Below are positions 13,695-19,551 of a DNA stretch of 19,551 bases, one piece after another. Source of the stretch: Thermoleophilaceae bacterium (lineage in GTDB: Bacteria > Actinomycetota > Thermoleophilia > Solirubrobacterales > Thermoleophilaceae); assembly GCA_013812065.1 (NCBI GenBank), contig JACCUC010000149.1, positions 1 through 19,551 on the forward strand. The letters are read 5' to 3'. Numbering within the stretch: position 1 is the first letter of the stretch; every line of letters begins with the position of its first letter. A model generated the notes under the pieces. The model saw only the letters and a list, made by a program, of their open reading frames with translations, did not search any database and was not told where the DNA came from. Made by a program: the position numbers and the translations under genes.

Positions 13695-14570
13695 ATGAAC
13701 GACCTGAACTGGACCGACCATCCGCGCCTGCGCAACCCGTTGCTCGTATGTGCGTTCAAGGGGTGGAACGACGCCGGCGAGGCCGCATCGGCGGCGCTCC
13801 AGTTCCTGATCGAGAGCTTCGACGCCGAGCAGGTGGGGACGATCGATCCCGAGGAGTACTTCGACTTCTCCGAGACGCGCCCGACGGTGAGCCTCGAAGG
13901 CGGTCGCTCCCGGGTGATCGAGTGGCCGGAGGTCGCCTTCCACGCGGCGGGCGTGACCGGGGCCGATCGCGATCTTCTCCTGCTCGAGGGGCCAGAGCCC
14001 TCGTTGCATTGGCGGAGCTTCACCCAGACCGTCATCGCGGCCGGACGCGAGCTCGGCGCGCGCGAGATGGTCACTCTCGGCGCGCTGCTCGCCGACGTCC
14101 CCCACACGCGCCCGACTCACGTCACCGGCCTTGCCTCCGACGACTCTCTGATCGAGCGCCTCGGCTTCGAGCGCTCGAGCTACGAAGGGCCGACCGGCAT
14201 CGTCGGGGTGCTCCACGACGCGTGCACAAGGGCGGAGATGCCCTCGTCGAGCCTGTGGGCCTCCGTCCCCCACTACGTCGCGGCCGCACCCAACCCCAAG
14301 GCCGCGCTCGCGCTCGTGCGCAAGTTCGAGGGACTCGCGCGCATGGCCGTCGACGCGAGCGCGCTCGAGGAGGCCGCCGAGGACTACGAACACCAGGTCA
14401 GCGCCGCCGTGGCCAGCGACCCCGACGTCAAGGCCTTCGTCGAGCGCCTCGAGCAGTCGGCGGACGAGTCGGAGGAGACGTCGCCGCCCCAGCGGATCCC
14501 CTCGGCGGATTCGATCGCGAGTGACTTCCAGCGGTTCCTGAAGCAGCGGGGGCCGGAGGAGGAGGGCTAG
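13695..14570 (+). CDS. PAC2 family protein (proteasome assembly chaperone-like)
   Basis: 291 residues. LLVCAFKGWNDAGEAASAALQFLIE near the N-terminus, followed by IDPEEYFDFSETRPTV, is characteristic of PAC2-domain proteins (PF09754). MVTLGALLADVPHTRPTHVTG and YEGPTGIVGVLHDACT continue the same domain. The C-terminal 60 residues are acidic and helical (EEAAEDYEHQVS, then a Ser/Glu-rich linker). Eukaryotic PAC2 helps assemble the 20S proteasome; in actinobacteria the role is not settled, although these bacteria often possess proteasomes. The start is fixed by the -10 box six bases upstream. PafBC, named for the proteasome accessory locus, is 3 kb away, but no proteasome subunit gene is seen here. 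Confidence 0.9.
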   Translation: MNDLNWTDHPRLRNPLLVCAFKGWNDAGEAASAALQFLIESFDAEQVGTIDPEEYFDFSETRPTVSLEGGRSRVIEWPEVAFHAAGVTGADRDLLLLEGPEPSLHWRSFTQTVIAAGRELGAREMVTLGALLADVPHTRPTHVTGLASDDSLIERLGFERSSYEGPTGIVGVLHDACTRAEMPSSSLWASVPHYVAAAPNPKAALALVRKFEGLARMAVDASALEEAAEDYEHQVSAAVASDPDVKAFVERLEQSADESEETSPPQRIPSADSIASDFQRFLKQRGPEEEG

Positions 14571-14897
14571 CCGGCTCTCGGCGGCGCGATCTCCCCGGGC
14601 GCGACCGCGTTCACCGATCGAGCATGCGCGGGGGCCGCCCGCTGTGCACACGATGCGCAGGAAAGTCGGCTTGTCCAGCAGGCACTTGAGCGTGTTGTGG
14701 CATAGCGCGGCCGTGAAGGTCGCCTCTGCGAAGGGGGAGCGCCTCGTTTAGATTTGACCACCACGAGGATTTGGGGTCGTCCGTAAGGCTCTCGAACAAG
14801 GCCGCCGGCTTGCGGTCGACACCGACGAGCTTCATCTGCGGGCCCAAGCGCTCGCGCAGGGCCGCGAGCGCTGCCGCTCTTCACCCTCGCCCCCTGA
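14571..14897. other. Gene-poor stretch with possible decayed coding sequence
   Basis: Between the PAC2 stop and the methyltransferase stop, 327 bases. No intact gene with convincing composition is present. On the minus strand a fragment reads MKLVGVDRKPAALFES and on to WWSNLNEA in one frame (about 14737-14835). A neighbouring frame then gives a protein-like segment FAEATFTAALCHNTLKCLL (about 14674-14730) and TFLRIVC. This would fit one gene broken by a frameshift, with an in-frame TGA just upstream of the first fragment. I do not recognise a family. Local base composition is less GC-rich than the neighbours. Confidence 0.3.
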
Positions 14898-15653
14898 TCA
14901 ACGCGCGGCGACGACGAGCATTCGGCGACTGTCCGGGGCCAGCTTCTCACCGCCGGGGCCATAGGCCGCGCTCTGCTCAAAGCCGGCCTCGCCCAACCAG
15001 GCCGACAGCTCAGTAAACGAGGGCTGCGATAGCGAGAATCGCGTCCGCCTCACGCGGCCGTCGCGGACGATGATGCGCTCCGTGCGGGAGCGACCCGCAG
15101 CCAGGTCGAAGTGCACGCGGTCGATCATGAGATCGTCGCCACGCTCGGTGAGCGCTACGAGCGGCGCCCCGCCGACGGGCATCTGTCGGATCAGAGCATC
15201 GCGATTGATCTTGTCGACCATCAGGCGTCCGCCCGCTCGAAGCGCTCGGTGATACTCGGACAGCACGCGCCTGTTGTCCTGGTCATTGAAGTAGCCGAAC
15301 GACGTATACCAGTTGACCGCGGCGTCGAAGCGCCCCGACCATGGCAGCTCGCGTAGGTCGCCGAGAACATACTCGACCTCGACGCCGGACTCCTCCGCAT
15401 CGCGACGTGCTCGCGCGAGGAACTCCGTGTTGCTGTCGAGCCCGGTCACGCGCAGACCACGGGCGGCGAGGCGGTTGGCAATTCGCCCGTGTCCGCAGGG
15501 AGCATCGAGCACCGCTGCCCCTGGCGGCAGATCGAGCAGCTGGACGATCAGATCAGTCTCGCGGTCGCTGTGCTCAGACGCGAGCCGATCCGCGTAGAAG
15601 TAGAGGTAGTCGTCGTCGAAGACCTCTGACCAGGGATCGTCCCGCCACTCCAC
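14898..15653 (-). CDS. SAM-dependent methyltransferase, class I
   Basis: 251 residues from GTG 15653. The SAM-binding motif I is VLDAPCGHGRIA (48-59), the acidic end of strand 2 is D73 in GLDSN, and motif IV-like NWYTSFGYF is at about 114-122, followed by LRAGGRLMVDKI. The N-terminus EWRDDPWSEVFDDDYLYFY is typical of this actinobacterial methyltransferase type. The substrate is unknown. The frame extends to 15800, but that part overlaps the upstream region of the divergent kinase. GTG 15653 is preceded by a CACAAT -10-like box seven bases away and gives the family N-terminus, so I use it. GTG 15659 is an alternative two codons longer. Confidence 0.88.
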   Translation of the reverse strand: MEWRDDPWSEVFDDDYLYFYADRLASEHSDRETDLIVQLLDLPPGAAVLDAPCGHGRIANRLAARGLRVTGLDSNTEFLARARRDAEESGVEVEYVLGDLRELPWSGRFDAAVNWYTSFGYFNDQDNRRVLSEYHRALRAGGRLMVDKINRDALIRQMPVGGAPLVALTERGDDLMIDRVHFDLAAGRSRTERIIVRDGRVRRTRFSLSQPSFTELSAWLGEAGFEQSAAYGPGGEKLAPDSRRMLVVAAR

Positions 15654-15660
15654 GAGCACG

Positions 15661-15666
15661 ATTGTG
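15661..15666 (-). promoter_or_regulatory. Possible -10 box (CACAAT) of the methyltransferase gene
   Basis: CACAAT matches TATAAT at four of six positions, including A2 and T6, and has an upstream TGG resembling an extended -10. It ends seven bases before the GTG at 15653, consistent with a leaderless transcript. Confidence 0.4.
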
Positions 15667-15759
15667 ACCAGTAGGCAGGGAACGCGGCGGTCGCCCGACT
15701 CGCGGGGTGAGCGCGGCTCTATCGCGCTCATCCGCCGGTCCCTCTGGGAAGCTGCACCC

Positions 15760-16272
15760 GTGCGACGGGTGGCGGTGATCGGCTGTGGCGGGGCGGGCAA
15801 GTCGAGCTTGGCCCGCGACGTCGGGCGAGCGCTCGACCTCCCCGTCGTGCACCTCGACGAGCGCTACTGGCAGCCCGGCTGGCGACGGCTCGACCCGGCC
15901 GCTTGGTGGGCTCTGCAGAAGCGCCTCGTCAGATCCGACACCTGGGTCATCGACGGCAACTACCTGAGCACGCTCGAGCTGCGCCTGAGCGCCGCGGACA
16001 CGGTGGTGTTCCTCGACCTGCCGAGCTGGCGCTGCGTCTGGCGGGCAACCTGGCGGGTCTTGCGCGGGCGCGGCCGCGCGAGCACCGCACCCGCCTGCCC
16101 GGAGCAACTCGATCGGCGCCACCTACGCTTCCTGCGCTACATCTGGCGCTTTCCACAGACGATGCGCCCGCGGGTGCTCGAGCGACTTGCCGAGCACGAA
16201 GAGAGCACCACGATCCTGCGATTGACCACTCCGTCGCAGGTCCGTCGCTTCCAAGCGGAGCTGTCCCGGTGA
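15760..16272 (+). CDS. P-loop kinase, FlaR/adenylate kinase-like
   Basis: 170 residues from GTG 15760. The P-loop GCGGAGKSS is at 8-16. HLDERYWQPGW (31-41) and the WVIDGNYLSTLELRL segment (62-76) are typical of small nucleoside/nucleotide-kinase-like proteins annotated as DNA topology modulation protein FlaR or adenylate kinase-like. VVFLDLPSW (82-90) is the strand before the lid, and the lid region is Arg-rich (RCVWRATWRVLRGRGR). The substrate is unknown. The frame is open upstream to 15664, but GTG 15760 puts the P-loop at its usual position close to the N-terminus, and a GGGAAG lies about ten bases before it. The stop TGA overlaps a GTG that opens a broken methyltransferase gene. Confidence 0.85.
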   Translation: MRRVAVIGCGGAGKSSLARDVGRALDLPVVHLDERYWQPGWRRLDPAAWWALQKRLVRSDTWVIDGNYLSTLELRLSAADTVVFLDLPSWRCVWRATWRVLRGRGRASTAPACPEQLDRRHLRFLRYIWRFPQTMRPRVLERLAEHEESTTILRLTTPSQVRRFQAELSR

Positions 16273-16389
16273 AGGACCACGACCTCTCCGCCTACGGGGA
16301 GCGCATCGCCGACGTCTACGACGACTGGAGCGGCCGCTCGATGCCTCACGCCGACGCGGGACGTCGCCGGTCCGCCGTAGGCTTGCTCC
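16269..16389 (+). pseudogene. N-terminal stub of a second SAM-dependent methyltransferase
   Basis: GTG 16269 overlaps the kinase stop codon as GTGA and reads VKDHDLSAYGERIADVYDDW, then SGRSMPHADAG. The AYGERIADVYDDW motif is the standard beginning of a large group of actinobacterial class I methyltransferases. After about 30 codons the frame turns Arg-rich with no motif I, and a new promoter and gene (16390) begin. So the gene has lost its SAM-binding core and everything beyond it. The exact breakpoint is uncertain, probably around 16340-16375. The coupled start suggests it was once co-translated with the kinase. It may still make a short peptide, but a working enzyme is not possible. Confidence 0.5.
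16378..16383 (+). promoter_or_regulatory. Probable leaderless -10 box (TAGGCT) of the antitoxin-like/nucleotidyltransferase pair
   Basis: TAGGCT followed by six bases (TGCTCC) and the ATG at 16390. It shares the nine bases TAGGCTTGC with the ABC exporter promoter at 2065-2070. This supports independent transcription of the pair and fixes its start. Confidence 0.55.
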
Positions 16390-16818
16390 ATGGCCGAAGG
16401 CACCCTGAAGGATTGGCTCGCCGAGCATCCTCCCCCCGATCACGCCTTCACCCAGTCGCTTGCGGTCGTGGCCGAGCGCGCGCGGGAGGGTGCGGATTTC
16501 CCGGTCGCGATCCGCGAGTTCCTCGACGAGTTCGCACTGCTGCCGCGCAGCGATCTCCGAGCGCGGGCGCTCTCCGATCAGCCGTCACCGACCGGAGCCC
16601 CGCGCTACGACGCCTATCTCGGCGCCCTTGCCGAGCACCTCGCGGCGATCCACGGCCTCGAGCGGCCCGCGTGGACGGTAGACCCCGTTCGCTTCCTCGA
16701 AGCGTTCTGGTTCCCGAGTGAGGTGCGTGGCTTTCGCGCGCTTGCGATCGCGCAGTCGCCCGCAGCCTTTCGCCGCCGGGGGATCTTCATCGCCCAGGGC
16801 TCGCTCGACCGGCGCTGA
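16390..16818 (+). CDS. Conserved hypothetical protein, likely antitoxin partner of the downstream nucleotidyltransferase
   Basis: 142 residues, soluble. The N-terminal 60 residues are helical. The C-terminal segment FLEAFWFPSEVRGFRALAIAQSPAAFRRRGIFIAQGSL (about 102-139) resembles a motif (W-F-P-S, then P-x-x-F-R-R-R-G-I-F-I) that I associate with proteins paired with DUF6036-type nucleotidyltransferases in actinobacteria. No enzyme motif or defined DNA-binding fold can be assigned with certainty. The gene is six bases from the next one, so the two are co-translated, in the antitoxin-then-toxin order. The antitoxin role is inferred from pairing and order only. The ATG at 16390 directly follows a truncated methyltransferase stub, which suggests the pair arrived by insertion or a deletion-fusion event. 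Confidence 0.75.
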   Translation: MAEGTLKDWLAEHPPPDHAFTQSLAVVAERAREGADFPVAIREFLDEFALLPRSDLRARALSDQPSPTGAPRYDAYLGALAEHLAAIHGLERPAWTVDPVRFLEAFWFPSEVRGFRALAIAQSPAAFRRRGIFIAQGSLDRR

Positions 16819-16824
16819 CCCCAG

Positions 16825-17346
16825 GTGGACCGCGACGAGATCCTGACCGCCCTCAGCGCCCTTGCCGCTGCCCTCGATGCGCGCGGGCTGACGGGGGAGA
16901 TGTACGTGGTCGGCGGAGCGGCGATCGCGCTCGCCTACGACGCGCGGCGGTCGACGCGCGACATCGACGCGGTGTTCGAGCCGAAGACGGTCATCTACGA
17001 GCTCGCTGCGGAGGTCGGAGACCGCCTGGCGCTCCCCGTGGGATGGCTGAACGACGCCGTGAAGGGATTCCTCGAAGGTCGCGACCCGCACGCGACGCCG
17101 GTGCTCGAGCTGCCCGGCCTCCGCTGTCTCGCCGCCTCGCCGCGGGTCCTTCTGGCCCTGAAGGTCCTTGCCCACCGCGTGGGTGAGGACGAGGACGACG
17201 TCCGCCTGCTCGCCCGGGAGCTCGGCCTACGGACCTCGAGCGAGGTGCTGGCGATCGCCGAGGAGGTTCACGCCGACCGCCTCGATGTCGCGGCCCGGTT
17301 CTTCGTGGAGGAGGTTTTCGGCGACGATCCGCCCGTGGGCGGTTAG
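16825..17346 (+). CDS. DUF6036-type nucleotidyltransferase, possible toxin
   Basis: 173 residues from GTG 16825. MYVVGGAAIALAYDARRSTRDIDAVFEPK (about 26-54) is a nucleotidyltransferase core: the G30-G31 pair followed by D46-x-D48, the two catalytic metal-binding aspartates. LPGLRCLAASPRVLLALKVLAHR with K113 and the acidic EDEDDVRLL (121-129) fit DUF6036/AbiEii-like proteins. Some relatives in toxin-antitoxin systems block translation by adding nucleotides to tRNA, but that activity is not shown here. The short 6-base gap to the upstream gene supports a two-gene unit. No lesion is visible and the catalytic pair is intact. It ends eight bases before the end of the convergent helicase-nuclease gene. 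Confidence 0.85.
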   Translation: MDRDEILTALSALAAALDARGLTGEMYVVGGAAIALAYDARRSTRDIDAVFEPKTVIYELAAEVGDRLALPVGWLNDAVKGFLEGRDPHATPVLELPGLRCLAASPRVLLALKVLAHRVGEDEDDVRLLARELGLRTSSEVLAIAEEVHADRLDVAARFFVEEVFGDDPPVGG

Positions 17347-17354
17347 CCGCCCCC

Positions 17355-19551
17355 CTACCGCTCCGCCGCCGGACACGCGATCCGGTAGTCGCAGAACGAG
17401 CACAGCTCGTACGACGGCTTGGGCTCGAACCGCTGCTCGAGGATGCCGTCGGCGACCGCGGCGACCGTGTCGCGCACCCGTTCGAGCTCCTCCTCGGAGT
17501 GCGAGACCGGCACCTTCTCGCCTTCCAGCACGTAGTGGTAGCTCTGCGCCGAGGTGGGGAGCTGCCACGACTCGCGCGCGCCCATCTGGTATAGGGAGAG
17601 CTGCACGTCGTCGCGCAGCTGCTCTGCGGTCTTCGGCTTGCCGGTCTTGTAGTCGATCAGCTCGTGGGAGCCGTCGGGAAGGCGGTCGACGCGGTCGACG
17701 CGCCCTCGCACGAGGTGTGGCCCGAGGCGGAACGAGAAGGAGCGCTCGAACCACACCGGCTCCCCGGGACGCTCGCGCTCGGCGGCCCAGTAGCGCTCGA
17801 GGGCGTCGACGGCACGGGCGCGGAACTGGCGGTCGTCGCTGCGATCGCCGAAGCCGGCTCGCCGCCAGGCGGCCTCGAAGAGGCTCATGAGCTCGTCGAG
17901 CGAGCCGTCGCCCTCCCCGCCGTGGAAGCGCTCGAGCACCTGGTGGACGACGATCCCGAAGCGCTGGTTGATGGTCGGCTCCTCGGGCACGCGAAATACG
18001 CGCGCGAACTTGTACTTGAGCGGGCAGAGGCGGTAGGTCTCGACGTCTGAGGCCGAGAGCATCAGCCCCTCGCCGCGGCGCGGCAGGAAGCTCTCGAGCG
18101 AGGGCTCGGCGCGTGCGCCGAGGGCCTCGGCTCGGCGTCGCTCGTCGTGCTCGCCCTCACGCAGGAGATCGTCGAGGGCCGAGGTCTCGAAGAGCTCCCG
18201 TTGCTCTTGCGTCGCTCCCCGCAGGAGAACGTCGTTGACCTCGGGAAGCGCATCGGATACGCGCTGGCCCTGCTTCTGGCGCTCGATCAGCGCCGCTACC
18301 TTCAGGAGCTCGAGGTAGCGCGTGCCGGCCTGCGCAACGTCGAGGTAGGTGTCGAGCCGCATCTCGGCGAGGTTGCCGCCCACGCGCGCCACCCCGTCGA
18401 GCAGCTCGTCGCGCATGATGCGGAACATCGAGTGGAGGCCCTCGGTGGGACCGAACAGCTCGTCCTCGATCGGCTCCCAGGCGCCAGCCACGGCCGCGTG
18501 CGCCGCCTCGAGCAGCGGCGACGGCCGGGCGGCCGCTCCCGCCCCGTCGCCGGTGGGCTCCGCCCAGGAGAGGACGACGCCGCGGCGGCCGCGGGTCATG
18601 GCCCGGTAGAGGAGCCGGCTGTTATCGGAGCCTGACCCGTCGGCGCGGTCGCCGTTGCGGCGGGCCGGGCTCGGCAGCCGCTCGGCGTCGAGGCCGAGCA
18701 GGAAGAGGTGATCGAACTCGAGCCCCTCGACGCCGTCCATGGTGTTGACCATCACCGCGCCGGGGATACTCGCGGGGACGCCCTCGTCTTCGCGCAGCCC
18801 GGACTCGGCGACGGCCACCAGGTAACGCACGAAGTCACGCGTGCTCGCCTCGGGCTCGCGGCGCATGAAGGCGATGGCGAGCTCACCGAGGCGGGCGATG
18901 TTGACGAGCCGCTCGGCGGTGTCGGCCTGGGTGGCGAAGAGCTGCTGGCGTCGCAGGCCGATCCGCTCGACCAGGCGGTGCACGAAGGCGTCGGGGCGCA
19001 TCGACTCGAAGGCCATCGCCGCGGCACGCTGGAGGCGCAGGAAGGCGAGTCCGCGGTCGCGCCCCTCGGGCGAGAGCTGCGGCCCGTCGCAGGCGGCCTG
19101 GACTGCCGCGACCATGTCGAGCTTGCGTCGGCGGGCGAGCTGGGTGAGCCGCGCTACGTCGACCGAGCGCAGCTCGATCGGAGGCCGCGTCAGCGCGCGC
19201 ACCGCCGCGCTCGAGTCGGCGGGGTCGGCGAGCAGGCGCAACCAGGCCAGCACGTCGCGGACCTCGGTGCGTTCGAACAGCGCAGCCGGCCCCTCGAGCC
19301 GAAACGGCACCGCGCGCTCCTCGAGTGCCGAGGCGAGCGCGCCGCCCTCACCGCGCACCGAGCGCACGATCACCCCGATCCCCTCCGGTGGCAGGCCCTC
19401 GAACGCGATCAGGCGCTCGACCTCGCGGGCGACCATCTGGGCCTGTGCGCGCTCGGACGCGCAGCGCCAGAAGCGCACGTCTCCGGCCGCGACGCCCTCG
19501 CGCCCGCGCGTGACCTTCCCGGCGGACCGCCCGCCCGCCGCGGCCACGGCG
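17355..19551 (-). CDS. UvrD-like helicase C-terminal part fused to Fe-S PD-(D/E)XK nuclease (AddB/RecB type), 5' end outside window
   Basis: About 732 residues, open at the right edge. The apparent start at 19547 is an internal GTG (numbering below counts from it), because the Walker A and Walker B motifs and the rest of the helicase N-terminus are missing. Helicase domain 2 spans about 24-330: the motif IV region GIGVIVRSV, motif V NTMDGVEGLEFDHLFLLGL (268-286), and motif VI RLLYRAMTR (311-319). Motif V normally reads H-x-x-K-G-L-E; here the His and Lys positions carry Asp and Glu. The nuclease spans about 497-730: H535 (VVHQVLERFH), D618 (GRVDRVD), D632 and K634 (LIDYKTGK), Q649 and Y653. 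C508 with C716-x2-C719-x5-C725 form the Fe-S cage seen in AddB-type nucleases. The likely role is double-strand break end processing. A paralogous partner gene may lie upstream, outside the window. Confidence 0.92.
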   Translation of the reverse strand, partial: AVAAAGGRSAGKVTRGREGVAAGDVRFWRCASERAQAQMVAREVERLIAFEGLPPEGIGVIVRSVRGEGGALASALEERAVPFRLEGPAALFERTEVRDVLAWLRLLADPADSSAAVRALTRPPIELRSVDVARLTQLARRRKLDMVAAVQAACDGPQLSPEGRDRGLAFLRLQRAAAMAFESMRPDAFVHRLVERIGLRRQQLFATQADTAERLVNIARLGELAIAFMRREPEASTRDFVRYLVAVAESGLREDEGVPASIPGAVMVNTMDGVEGLEFDHLFLLGLDAERLPSPARRNGDRADGSGSDNSRLLYRAMTRGRRGVVLSWAEPTGDGAGAAARPSPLLEAAHAAVAGAWEPIEDELFGPTEGLHSMFRIMRDELLDGVARVGGNLAEMRLDTYLDVAQAGTRYLELLKVAALIERQKQGQRVSDALPEVNDVLLRGATQEQRELFETSALDDLLREGEHDERRRAEALGARAEPSLESFLPRRGEGLMLSASDVETYRLCPLKYKFARVFRVPEEPTINQRFGIVVHQVLERFHGGEGDGSLDELMSLFEAAWRRAGFGDRSDDRQFRARAVDALERYWAAERERPGEPVWFERSFSFRLGPHLVRGRVDRVDRLPDGSHELIDYKTGKPKTAEQLRDDVQLSLYQMGARESWQLPTSAQSYHYVLEGEKVPVSHSEEELERVRDTVAAVADGILEQRFEPKPSYELCSFCDYRIACPAAER

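Noticed and set aside
13503..14651. 382-codon minus-strand frame opposite PAC2
   Set aside because: Antisense shadow of PAC2 over most of its length; only its first ~50 codons fall in the gene-poor stretch and are discussed there.
15903..16721. 272-codon + strand frame spanning kinase and antitoxin-like gene
   Set aside because: Only the part beginning at GTG 16269 (about 30 codons) looks like protein; the rest is out-of-frame reading of neighbouring genes.
19545..19547. GTG as start of the helicase-nuclease
   Set aside because: It lies in the middle of a UvrD-like helicase; essential N-terminal motifs must be upstream, beyond the window.
1..19551. CRISPR arrays, tRNA or rRNA genes, insertion-sequence ends
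   Set aside because: No regularly spaced repeats, cloverleaf-like T-arm motif, rRNA consensus or transposase motif was seen by eye.

Overview
The window is very GC-rich DNA with codons ending mostly in G or C. The gene content (a fused PafB-PafC WYL regulator, a PAC2 protein, an EcsC protein, DrrA/YadG-type ABC exporter genes, several GTG/TTG starts, and start codons sitting just behind a TAnnnT -10 box) points to Actinomycetota. Thermoleophilia/Solirubrobacterales is my best guess at class level, but nothing in the window proves it. No rRNA, tRNA, CRISPR array, insertion sequence or phage gene is visible.

Layout. 1-459: C-terminal end of a class III nucleotidyl cyclase (+). 449-2058: two-gene ABC exporter (-). 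2109-2737: VapC-type PIN toxin with a Phd/YefM antitoxin (-). 2901-5847: rmlA-rmlD-rmlB, a dTDP-sugar operon with 4-bp or near overlaps and no rmlC (-). 5905-8450: a coiled-coil protein with a PD-(D/E)XK nuclease-like domain, then a DUF3616-like protein (+). 8477-10561: PafBC fusion (-). 10683-12337: a putative glycolipid-binding protein and an OB-fold/HD phosphohydrolase of the YhaM type (-). 12378-13022: EcsC-family protein (-), diverging from a ferritin-like diiron protein at 13082-13603 and a PAC2 protein at 13695-14570 (+). 14571-14897: a gene-poor stretch with possible decayed coding sequence. 14898-15653: SAM-dependent methyltransferase (-), diverging from a FlaR-like P-loop kinase at 15760-16272 (+). 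That kinase is followed by the N-terminal stub of a second methyltransferase, then a two-gene unit (16390-17346) that looks like an antitoxin plus DUF6036 nucleotidyltransferase. 17355-19551: C-terminal part of a UvrD-like helicase fused to an Fe-S PD-(D/E)XK nuclease (AddB/RecB type), running off the right edge (-).

How the genes relate. Most units are short and independent. The rml operon makes activated deoxysugar precursors, the PafBC regulator and the helicase-nuclease belong to DNA-damage response and repair, and PAC2 is a proteasome-assembly-like protein. Two toxin-antitoxin-like pairs and two gene remnants mark the accessory parts. Several genes appear to be transcribed as leaderless mRNAs, and this decides some of the start codons chosen here.

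The strongest candidates for something undescribed are the coiled-coil/nuclease-like protein with its DUF3616-like neighbour (5905-8450) and the nucleotidyltransferase pair (16390-17346). Neither is proven to be a functional system from sequence alone.
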